A stretch of DNA of 24,117 bases from contig JAKLIN010000009.1 in assembly GCA_022709585.1 (NCBI GenBank), positions 1 through 24,117 on the forward strand, written 5' to 3'. Source of the stretch: Nanobdellota archaeon (GTDB lineage Archaea; Nanobdellota; Nanobdellia; Pacearchaeales; GW2011-AR1). This document shows, one piece after another, positions 8,051 through 12,947 of the stretch; within the stretch, counting starts at the first letter, position 1; every line of letters begins with the position of its first letter. The translations under genes and the position numbers were made by a program. Under the pieces are notes generated by a model, which was given only the letters and a program-made list of their open reading frames with translations, made no database searches and was not told the origin of the DNA.

Positions 8051-8124
8051 AGCAGCGGGTGGATTTGAACCACCGGCCTCGAGGTTATGGGCCTCGCGAG
8101 CACTCCAGGCTGCTCTACGCTGCT
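8051..8124 (-). tRNA. Initiator tRNA-Met (CAT), with C33
   Basis: This 74-nt cloverleaf is fully paired. The acceptor is AGCAGCG/CGCTGCT, with no discriminator counted in the interval and an A following. The D-arm is GAGC-AGCCTGGAGT-GCTC, the anticodon arm CGAGG-CCCATAA-CCTCG, and the T-arm GGTGG-TTCAAAT-CCACC. The A1:U72 pair, the AGCCTGG D-loop and the TTCAAAT T-loop identify it as the archaeal initiator rather than the elongator. Two departures are visible: position 33 is C instead of the near-universal U, and the anticodon stem has A29:U41, so only two of the usual three G:C pairs remain. No intron and no encoded CCA. rnhB follows on the same strand. Confidence 0.93.
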
Positions 8125-8147
8125 ATGTTAATTTCTTATGCCTCTTT

Positions 8148-8158
8148 GCTTTTAAAGG
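8148..8158 (-). promoter_or_regulatory. BoxA of tRNA-Met
   Basis: Read on the minus strand this is CCTTTAAAAGC, 24-34 nt upstream of the mature tRNA 5' end, which is the normal archaeal TATA distance for starting at or near the tRNA. Confidence 0.6.
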
Positions 8159-8178
8159 TTTGCGATTAGCTTCGAATT

Positions 8179-8202
8179 TCGAGATAAAAATCGAGATAAA
8201 AA
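8179..8202. repeat. Two 12-bp tandem repeats upstream of tRNA-Ser
   Basis: TCGAGATAAAAA is repeated perfectly at 8179-8190 and 8191-8202, then a third degenerate copy (9 of 12 matching) follows at 8203-8214. The array ends at the BoxA of tRNA-Ser. It could be slippage or a set of spaced binding sites. Confidence 0.7.
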
Positions 8203-8216
8203 TTGATACAAAAAAA

Positions 8217-8224
8217 CTTATAAG
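8217..8224 (+). promoter_or_regulatory. BoxA of tRNA-Ser
   Basis: CTTATAAG lies 24-31 nt upstream of the tRNA 5' end at 8248, a standard archaeal TATA position. Confidence 0.65.
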
Positions 8225-8247
8225 TGCTGTTTTTCTCCCCTAGTCAT

Positions 8248-8328
8248 GCCCAGTTCGCATAGTGGTATTGCATCGGATTGCTAATCCGAGCCCTTCGGGG
8301 CCCCAGGGTTCGATTCCCTGACTGGGCG
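8248..8328 (+). tRNA. tRNA-Ser (GCT)
   Basis: This type II tRNA reads AGC/AGU codons. The acceptor is GCCCAGT/ACTGGGC with discriminator G73, as expected for Ser. The D-arm is short, GCA/TGC, with a loop containing GTGG. The anticodon arm is TCGGA-TTGCTAA-TCCGA with anticodon GCT. A 14-nt long variable arm (GCCC-TTCG-GGGC plus two C) and T-arm CAGGG-TTCGATT-CCCTG complete it. No intron and no encoded CCA. The radC gene ends only 7 nt away on the opposite strand, so the two transcripts converge. Confidence 0.95.
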
Positions 8329-8335
8329 TTGAAAG

Positions 8336-9013
8336 CTAACTCTTCGACTCTCTCCAATCCCACCAATCATCTCTTCCGATTATAACATGATCAATAATGT
8401 TTATATCGATTTGCTTGCCTGCTTCAACTAGCTTCTCTGTGACTTCTAAATCTTCTTCACTGGGATTTGGATCTCCGCTGGGATGATTATGAACTAAAAT
8501 TATTTTAGCTGCGCTGTTTTTTATTGCGGGTTTGAAGATTTCGCGCGGATGAATAATTGAAGCATCTAAAATCCCTTTTGTGATTAGTTGCTCTTTGATA
8601 ATATAATTTTGAGAATTCAGCAAAAGAACATAGAAATGCTCTTGCTTTTCTTCTTTAAGCTTTTCATTGAAATAATTGAAAACGTCGCGCGCGCAAGTTA
8701 TACGACTTCTTTTTTCAATAACTTCTTTTTTTATTCGATTGTATCTTTTTCCAAGTTCAGCTATTGCCAAAATTTGCATTGCTTTTCCGGGGCCAATTCC
8801 TTTAATTTTCTCAAGCTCTTTTAAAGAACACTCAAACAAATTTTCAAGCCCGTATTCATTTATCAGACGATTAGCCACATCAACAACATTTTCTCCAACT
8901 GTTCCTGTTCTAAGAATAATCGCAAAAAGCTCTGCATCGCTCAAAGCTTCAGCGCCTTTTTCAAGAAATCTTTCTCTAGGTCTTCCTTGCTTAGGGATAT
9001 CCTGAATTCGCAT
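8336..9013 (-). CDS. radC: RadC-type JAB/MPN domain protein
   Basis: The domain order is that of RadC (UPF0758). An N-terminal region has LSDAELFAIILRTGT (about 24-38). A helix-hairpin-helix DNA-binding segment includes IKGIGPGKA (about 70-78). A C-terminal JAB/MPN metalloprotease-like domain has the JAMM motif H175-N-H177-P-S-G-D181 followed by PNPSEED. The metal ligands look intact. The extreme C-terminus (GRDDWWDWRESKS) diverges from the usual ending but keeps the RES remnant. Despite the historic name, no firm biochemical role in repair is established for the family. RadC is overwhelmingly bacterial, so its presence among archaeal genes suggests horizontal transfer. The start codon ATG at 9013 fits the conserved MRIQDIPKQGRPRE beginning. 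An AT-rich box (CATATAATC on the minus strand) lies about 30 nt upstream. Confidence 0.92.
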   Translation of the reverse strand: MRIQDIPKQGRPRERFLEKGAEALSDAELFAIILRTGTVGENVVDVANRLINEYGLENLFECSLKELEKIKGIGPGKAMQILAIAELGKRYNRIKKEVIEKRSRITCARDVFNYFNEKLKEEKQEHFYVLLLNSQNYIIKEQLITKGILDASIIHPREIFKPAIKNSAAKIILVHNHPSGDPNPSEEDLEVTEKLVEAGKQIDINIIDHVIIGRDDWWDWRESKS

Positions 9014-9072
9014 AATAAACCCAGCAAATCCAACATTAAAAGATTATATGAAATGAATAAGATAAGAAATAA

Positions 9073-9083
9073 TTTTAAATAAG
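9073..9083 (+). promoter_or_regulatory. BoxA of the membrane-regulator gene
   Basis: TTTTAAATAAG begins 33 nt before the ATG at 9106, predicting a leaderless or near-leaderless mRNA. The same 11-mer serves the next gene (9955-9965). Confidence 0.6.
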
Positions 9084-9105
9084 GCAATACTTGGAATAAT
9101 ATCCT

Positions 9106-9900
9106 ATGAAAAAAATAAGTTTAATGCTTTTTGGCGTATTTTCATGTATATTTCTAATAAACTTGATTTTAGCTGCGCCTTATGTAATCGAATTCAATCA
9201 AATTCAAGATTCGATTGTTGTAAAAGAAACCTTTCCAGACAATCAAACAAAATATTACAATGAACCTGAAATTTTAGATATTTCTGGAAATAATCTTTAT
9301 TTTTTGAAAAGAATAATTTTTACTGAGAACTATCCAGAAGTTAAAATAAGAATAAATCTTGATGAAGGTATTGTAATTCAGTCCAATCAGGTTTTCCCAG
9401 AAGGATATAAATTTGAAAGCGATGGAAAAAAGATTTCTATTGTTTGGAACTTAAAAGAAGTCAAATCTTCGCAAACATTTGCGATTTTCGTAGAATTAAA
9501 AGACACTAAACAAGATATTTCAGTTTACATTGCATTCTTTTTAGGAGTTCTTCTTGCAATTTTAGTTTTTTATTTAATTTTAGACAAGCTTATTCTAAGC
9601 AAAAAAAGGCAAATTGAAAAACAAAAAATCGCGGAAAAAATTGGGATAGCTCCTGTTGTTAAAACTGAAAGCAAGCAACAACAATCAGGTTCTGAAAAAT
9701 ACGAATATCTTCTTGACGCAGAAAAAAAAGTTATTGAAGCTCTTAAGCAAGCTGAAAGAAATGAACTCTGGCAAAAACAAATTCAAAATTTAACTGGATT
9801 TAGCAAGGCCAAAGTTTCGCGATTAATCAACAACCTTGAACAAAGAAATCTTATCAGAAAAATTAATTTTGGAAATACCAACAAAATTAGATTGAAATAA
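9106..9900 (+). CDS. Membrane-anchored winged-helix transcriptional regulator
   Basis: The architecture suggests a one-component membrane sensor. A signal sequence (residues 1-23) is followed by a beta-rich extracytoplasmic domain (about 25-138), a single membrane helix (about 141-164), a basic linker with a short Gln-rich stretch (about 165-196), and a C-terminal winged helix-turn-helix (about 198-264). The recognition helix lies in FSKAKVSRLINNLEQRNLI and the wing in RKINFGNTNKIRL. This matches the COG2512-type archaeal membrane-associated regulators. The extracytoplasmic domain presumably senses an envelope or external signal and the wHTH acts on promoters from the membrane. The next gene, a secreted Cys-rich protein, is on the same strand and has a conspicuous dyad upstream, making it a plausible target (inference). 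The ligand is unknown. Confidence 0.82.
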   Translation: MKKISLMLFGVFSCIFLINLILAAPYVIEFNQIQDSIVVKETFPDNQTKYYNEPEILDISGNNLYFLKRIIFTENYPEVKIRINLDEGIVIQSNQVFPEGYKFESDGKKISIVWNLKEVKSSQTFAIFVELKDTKQDISVYIAFFLGVLLAILVFYLILDKLILSKKRQIEKQKIAEKIGIAPVVKTESKQQQSGSEKYEYLLDAEKKVIEALKQAERNELWQKQIQNLTGFSKAKVSRLINNLEQRNLIRKINFGNTNKIRLK

Positions 9901-9920
9901 AATAATTTTTTAATAAATCC

Positions 9921-9942
9921 AAGATGAAACTTGTTTCATCTT
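9921..9942. promoter_or_regulatory. 10-bp-arm dyad upstream of the secreted-protein promoter
   Basis: The arms AAGATGAAAC and GTTTCATCTT are perfect inverted copies separated by TT. The half-element TTGTTTCA (9931-9938) recurs at 9941-9948, exactly 10 bp on, one helical turn. The site ends about 12 nt before the BoxA at 9955, an activator-type position. It is also 20 nt downstream of the regulator gene's stop, so a terminator hairpin is the main alternative. Confidence 0.6.
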
Positions 9943-9954
9943 GTTTCAAGAACA

Positions 9955-9965
9955 TTTTAAATAAG
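9955..9965 (+). promoter_or_regulatory. BoxA for the leader ORF and secreted-protein gene
   Basis: TTTTAAATAAG is identical to the 11-mer upstream of 9106. Its start is 31 nt before the leader ORF ATG at 9986 (33 nt for the copy at 9073), but 73 nt before the main ATG at 10028. It therefore predicts a transcript beginning near the leader ATG. Confidence 0.6.
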
Positions 9966-9985
9966 TTTTTTTGTTTTAGGCAATT

Positions 9986-10024
9986 ATGAAAAACAAACAA
10001 ATCAAATTTGAAAGGAGGTTATAA
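9986..10024 (+). CDS. Predicted 12-aa leader peptide (MKNKQIKFERRL)
   Basis: A 12-codon ORF occupies the whole 5' leader of the secreted-protein gene. Its ATG sits where the upstream BoxA would place a leaderless start. Its Glu-Arg-Arg codons are read from the same bases (AAAGGAGGT, 10011-10019) that form the SD for the next gene, and its TAA ends 3 nt before the next ATG. This geometry suggests translational coupling or occlusion of the SD by ribosomes. It could also be a chance ORF; no conservation data are available. Confidence 0.45.
   Translation: MKNKQIKFERRL
10011..10019 (+). promoter_or_regulatory. Strong Shine-Dalgarno site (AAAGGAGGT)
   Basis: GGAGGT complements the conserved archaeal 16S rRNA 3' end (CACCUCC core). 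The spacing of 8 nt to the ATG at 10028 fixes that start. Few genes in the window have such a site. Confidence 0.8.
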
Positions 10025-10027
10025 AAA

Positions 10028-10969
10028 ATGAAAGCAATAATAATGACCGGATTGCTCGCACTTGTTTTAGTTTTAGTTGTATTCCCACAAGTTATAGCTG
10101 AAGAAGCAACTCTTTGTGAAGATATCGAATCTAGCAACGAGTCACCTGCATGTATCGATTCAGTAATTGCTCCAGCTCCAATTCAAGAAACCAATGAAAC
10201 TGTGACACCAGCTCAATTAAGAAGAGCTAGATGGCAAATTTGGTTTACATTTAACAAGGAAAGAAAAGCTGAGAGACAACTTCAGTTAGCTGAAATGGAA
10301 CTTATCAGAGCTAGAATGGCTGCATTGAAGAATGATAGCAAAACATTGCAACAAGCTTTGAAAAATCATGAAGACTTGCTTGAGAAAGTAAGAAATGTCG
10401 TTCAGAATAGAAGAGAAAAGAACACTGAAGAAGGAATCAATCAAACTGCAACCTGGCTTACAGGTATTGACAGAGCTATTGAGGTTCATGAAAATAAAAT
10501 AGCTAGATTAAACTTTTTAATTTTAGAGGGAACAAATCTTACTGAAGAACAAATCAGCTTGATTCAAGAAAAAATCAATAAAACTGAAGCAAACATTGAG
10601 CATCTTAAAGAAGTTCAAACACAACAAGGTGAAAGAATCAAAACAAAGTTTATGGCTATGGAAAACTTAACTGAAGAACAAGTTGAAAGCAAGTTAAACC
10701 AGATAAGAAACAGAATAAGAAATCCTCACTCCCCTGAAAATGAGGATGAAGATTATTACTCTTGTAAAGAGGATAATGATTGCGTTAAGGTTAAAGACGG
10801 TTGTTGTGGCTGCGGTTCTGGCGGGAAAGCTACAGCAGTGAATAAATCTTTAAAGGAAAACTGGGAAGACGACATAGAACCTTGTGTTTGCCCTGCAGTT
10901 GAATCTAACGATTGGACTTGCGTTAGCGCTGAACCAAAGTGTGTAAGAGGCAAGTGTAAACTAGTTTAA
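10028..10969 (+). CDS. Secreted helical protein with a cysteine-rich C-terminal domain
   Basis: A signal peptide (residues 1-24, cleavage near VIA-EE) is followed by a long, highly charged helical region (about 58-230). Its segment WFTFNKERKAERQLQLAEMELIRARM resembles the DUF5667-type helical domain of secreted archaeal and bacterial proteins. A short acidic spacer (about 238-245) leads to a compact domain (about 246-313) with ten cysteines, including GCCGCGSGG, CVCP, and a C-terminal CVRGKC. The spacing suggests disulfide bonding or metal binding outside the cell. Two further cysteines lie just after the signal peptide. There is no C-terminal anchor, so it may be released or bound to the surface. 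It is preceded by a leader ORF, a strong SD and a probable operator. Function is unknown. Confidence 0.82.
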   Translation: MKAIIMTGLLALVLVLVVFPQVIAEEATLCEDIESSNESPACIDSVIAPAPIQETNETVTPAQLRRARWQIWFTFNKERKAERQLQLAEMELIRARMAALKNDSKTLQQALKNHEDLLEKVRNVVQNRREKNTEEGINQTATWLTGIDRAIEVHENKIARLNFLILEGTNLTEEQISLIQEKINKTEANIEHLKEVQTQQGERIKTKFMAMENLTEEQVESKLNQIRNRIRNPHSPENEDEDYYSCKEDNDCVKVKDGCCGCGSGGKATAVNKSLKENWEDDIEPCVCPAVESNDWTCVSAEPKCVRGKCKLV

Positions 10970-10978
10970 AATCAAAAA

Positions 10979-11006
10979 TTTTATTTTTTTTATTTTTTTT
11001 ATTTTT
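10979..11006 (+). terminator. T-rich terminator after the secreted-protein gene
   Basis: Four T-runs of 5-8 nt interrupted by single A residues start about 10 nt after the stop at 10969, a typical archaeal oligo-T terminator. Confidence 0.6.
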
Positions 11007-11030
11007 AGTGCAATATTAGTATAGAAATAC

Positions 11031-11036
11031 TTATAA
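11031..11036 (+). promoter_or_regulatory. BoxA of the small-gene cluster
   Basis: ACTTATAATC has its TTATAA core at 11031-11036, about 23-28 nt before the ATG at 11059. This predicts a leaderless transcript for the first small gene, with the next two probably on the same transcript. Confidence 0.5.
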
Positions 11037-11058
11037 TCTCAAATTCCTAAAATAAAAT

Positions 11059-11319
11059 ATGCCTCTTGAAGATTTAACTAAAGATAACAAAGAAGAATTT
11101 ATGACTGGACGAATCATGGCTAGAGATTTTGCTTATATCTCTAGTATTATGCTTGGAGAAGGAAATGCCGTGGATAAACATCAAGAATTTGTTAGTTATA
11201 TTGAAGAGGTTCTCTCTGAAGATGTCCCTCCTCTTTTTCGTCCAGAATATAAAAATTTACTTTGTACTTACTTCAACAATTTAATGAGACACCCCAAAAA
11301 AGTTCGTTCAAATTTATAA
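11059..11319 (+). CDS. Small hypothetical protein, first of three related tandem genes (86 aa)
   Basis: I do not recognise the family. It is soluble and helical, with no signal or membrane segment. The C-terminal half carries a pattern shared with the next two genes: an acidic/polar pair then Phe and Tyr (QEFVSYIEE, 42-50), a hydrophobic stretch, and a Tyr-Phe pair (YF, 71-72), ending in a basic tail. It has its own BoxA and a leaderless ATG. The 39-nt gap to the next gene contains no promoter-like element, consistent with cotranscription. CGT/CGA codons and the lack of recognisable homologues suggest a lineage-specific gene. Confidence 0.65.
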   Translation: MPLEDLTKDNKEEFMTGRIMARDFAYISSIMLGEGNAVDKHQEFVSYIEEVLSEDVPPLFRPEYKNLLCTYFNNLMRHPKKVRSNL

Positions 11320-11358
11320 AAGGCGATTAGATTTTGAAAGTAGACATGGAAAATTAAT

Positions 11359-11610
11359 ATGGAAGAGGAAAAAACAAAGAGAGGATTGGAAAAAATTACT
11401 GAAACAAGTCAACAAACTAATTCTGAAGGAAATGAACTCTTTGAGATATTTGAAGTAATTAATGATTTAGACAAAAGATACAAAGACGCAGAGACTTTTC
11501 GAGAACAGTTTAAAAAATATCTAAAAGAAATCCAATTTGGCGAAATCTCTAATCTTAGAAGATTTGCCGCAATAACCTATTTTTCTTATAAATTTGAACA
11601 AAAAGGGTGA
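11359..11610 (+). CDS. Small hypothetical protein, second of three related tandem genes (83 aa)
   Basis: The family is unrecognised. The N-terminal 25 residues are polar and probably disordered; the rest is predicted helical. REQFKKYLKE (48-57) with F51 and Y54, and ITYF (72-75) with Y74-F75, align almost residue for residue with the following gene (F51, Y54, Y73-F74), which argues for duplication. The TGA stop lies inside GGTGATC (11605-11611), which is also the SD for the next gene, so translation of the two is probably coupled. The start at 11359 is preferred because the only nearby upstream ATG (11346) opens a three-codon frame. Confidence 0.65.
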   Translation: MEEEKTKRGLEKITETSQQTNSEGNELFEIFEVINDLDKRYKDAETFREQFKKYLKEIQFGEISNLRRFAAITYFSYKFEQKG

Positions 11611-11611
11611 T
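11605..11611 (+). promoter_or_regulatory. Shine-Dalgarno site GGTGATC deciding the next start
   Basis: GGTGATC is an exact complement of GAUCACC near the archaeal 16S rRNA 3' end. It is 9 nt upstream of the ATG at 11621 and contains the stop of the preceding gene. This favours ATG 11621 over a TTG at 11594 in the same frame. Confidence 0.65.
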
Positions 11612-11620
11612 CGTATTAAA

Positions 11621-11875
11621 ATGAACAACAAAATCTTAGAACACTTGGCTGATGGTGAAACTCAAGATAGAATAGAAAGAACTTATTCTTGGATAGATAA
11701 AATCGTAGCTATGCACGGGCAACCAAAAAAGAAAGATATTGGGGGCGGATTTTATGATATGGATGAAGAATTTGAAAATTATGTTGAAGAGCATCAAAGA
11801 GAGTATACCCCTTTGCAGTGGGTTCCCATAGTATCATACTTTGAAGTGAAAAAGAAACAAAAGCAAGGAAAATAA
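11621..11875 (+). CDS. Small hypothetical protein, third of three related tandem genes (84 aa)
   Basis: The family is unrecognised. I chose the ATG at 11621, giving 84 aa, because of the GGTGATC SD and because the length then matches its neighbours (86 and 83 aa). The alternative TTG at 11594 would overlap the previous gene by 17 nt. The protein is soluble, with a Gly-rich turn (GGGF, 41-44), then EEFENYVEE (49-57), a hydrophobic LQWVPIVSYF segment (65-74), and a Lys/Gln-rich tail. The pattern is shared with the two preceding genes. Confidence 0.65.
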   Translation: MNNKILEHLADGETQDRIERTYSWIDKIVAMHGQPKKKDIGGGFYDMDEEFENYVEEHQREYTPLQWVPIVSYFEVKKKQKQGK

Positions 11876-11925
11876 AATTTAAATTCTGAAAAGTTTAAAA
11901 GCATTTGAAACTTATTGTTTCGGTA

Positions 11926-12258
11926 ATGCCCATAGATTTTTTTAAGATTAGCAAGGGAAACTTAGAAGATTTTTTAAAAGACAATCCTGGTTTACAAGAT
12001 ATTCTTTTATCTACAAGCTTCTATTCTGAATTTGCTCTCCCGGAAAAGGAAGAGTACAATGCGATAAGTTATCTGGCATATTCGATCCCCTCAAATGTTC
12101 TTGCAATTATTAATTATAAACAAACTAGAACAAAAAAAATTCCAAAAAGAATATTAAAACGTTCTCCAGAATTGTCAGAGAATTCTGTTTACATCCGAAT
12201 TAAAGGAGATTTAATATTCAGAGAACAAGACAAAGACAAACCAGAAAAAAAACATTAG
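11926..12258 (+). CDS. Small hypothetical protein (110 aa), fourth gene of the cluster
   Basis: The family is unrecognised. The ATG at 11926 is preferred over a TTG at 11905 because a BoxA-like GTTTAAAAG (11893-11901) then gives a leaderless start. The N-terminal half is hydrophobic and helical (LEDFLKDN, 13-20; AISYLAYSI, 46-54). The C-terminal half has a basic stretch (TKKIPKRILKR, 69-79) and a possible short beta segment (VYIRIKGDLIF), then a charged tail. It lacks the clear F-x-x-Y...YF pattern of the three genes before it, so it may not be a paralogue. A short inverted repeat, GAAAC-TTATT-GTTTC, spans 11907-11921, just before the start. The stop lies 16 nt from the convergent GGDEF gene. 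Confidence 0.6.
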   Translation: MPIDFFKISKGNLEDFLKDNPGLQDILLSTSFYSEFALPEKEEYNAISYLAYSIPSNVLAIINYKQTRTKKIPKRILKRSPELSENSVYIRIKGDLIFREQDKDKPEKKH

Positions 12259-12274
12259 AGATTAAACTCAAAGA

Positions 12275-12853
12275 TTATTTTGCAACAACAAATCTGTCTT
12301 TCCCTTGGGATTTTGCTTTTCTCAAGGCAAGATTAACTCTTTCTTTGAAACGCTTTGCAGTTTCTGATTTTTTGTACTGAGCGATTCCCCCGCTAACTTT
12401 TATCCCGTGTTTAGAAAGAAATTTATCTTCGTAAATTTTTTGTTTTAATCTCTCTGAAAAAAGTTTTGCGTTCTTTAGATTTGTTTCAGGCAAGAGAATC
12501 ATAAACTCTTCTCCTCCAAATCTTGAAAGAATATCATATGCTCTCATTGTTCTGGACATAACTTTTGCTAATCTTACCAAAATATCATCTGCTCTAATAT
12601 GCCCATATTTCTCGTTTATTTTTTTGAAATCATCTATGTCTACCATAATTAAGCTAAGATTTTCTTGCCCTCGTTTTGCTTTTTCAATCTCCATCTCAAG
12701 AACAGTTTCAAAAAGTCTATAATTGTATAATCCTGTTTTAGGATCTCGAATTGAAGTTTCATACAATTCAAATATGAGCTTTTGCATTTCTGGAGAAAGC
12801 TTTTTTATTTTATCTTGTAGACTTTTTTCTATTATTAACATCTTCTTTTTCAT
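12275..12853 (-). CDS. GGDEF-domain protein (predicted diguanylate cyclase)
   Basis: GGDEF domains make cyclic di-GMP from two GTP, mainly in bacteria. After a short N-terminal helical region (1-32) with no sensor domain, the domain is complete: DPKTGLYNYRLF (37-48), Mg-binding D72 in VDIDDFKKIN, the active-site loop RFGGEEF (111-117), and LALRKAKSQGKDR near the end. R104-A-Y-D107 lies five residues before GGEEF, the exact position of the product-inhibition I-site (RxxD) seen in regulated cyclases such as PleD. All the visible determinants of activity are present. No EAL, HD-GYP or PilZ protein is in the window. GGDEF proteins are scarce in archaea, so transfer from bacteria is likely. Transcription is divergent from the cstA-like gene, from a TATA box at 12871-12885. 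Confidence 0.93.
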   Translation of the reverse strand: MKKKMLIIEKSLQDKIKKLSPEMQKLIFELYETSIRDPKTGLYNYRLFETVLEMEIEKAKRGQENLSLIMVDIDDFKKINEKYGHIRADDILVRLAKVMSRTMRAYDILSRFGGEEFMILLPETNLKNAKLFSERLKQKIYEDKFLSKHGIKVSGGIAQYKKSETAKRFKERVNLALRKAKSQGKDRFVVAK

Positions 12854-12870
12854 ACTTTAATAACAATTTT

Positions 12871-12885
12871 CTTTTATATAAAACT
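12871..12885 (-). promoter_or_regulatory. BoxA of the GGDEF gene
   Basis: Read on the minus strand, AGTTTTATATAAAAG is centred about 25 nt upstream of the ATG at 12853, an optimal TATA position for a leaderless mRNA. Confidence 0.6.
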
Positions 12886-12907
12886 TTTTGCACACGCGCT
12901 CAATAAC

Positions 12908-12916
12908 TATTTAAAC
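12908..12916 (+). promoter_or_regulatory. BoxA of the CstA-type gene
   Basis: TATTTAAAC lies 32-40 nt before the ATG at 12948, leaving room for a short 5' UTR that holds the SD AGGAG (12937-12941, spacing 6 nt). Confidence 0.55.
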
Positions 12917-12947
12917 CAATTTTTATTGTTTTATTCAGGAGAAAAAG

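Noticed and set aside
11346..11357. Three-codon ORF (MEN) just before the gene at 11359
   Set aside because: Too short to judge and without its own SD; regarded as chance.
11594..11620. TTG start extending the third small gene upstream by nine codons
   Set aside because: The ATG at 11621 has a perfect GGTGATC SD at 9 nt and gives a length matching the neighbouring paralogues.
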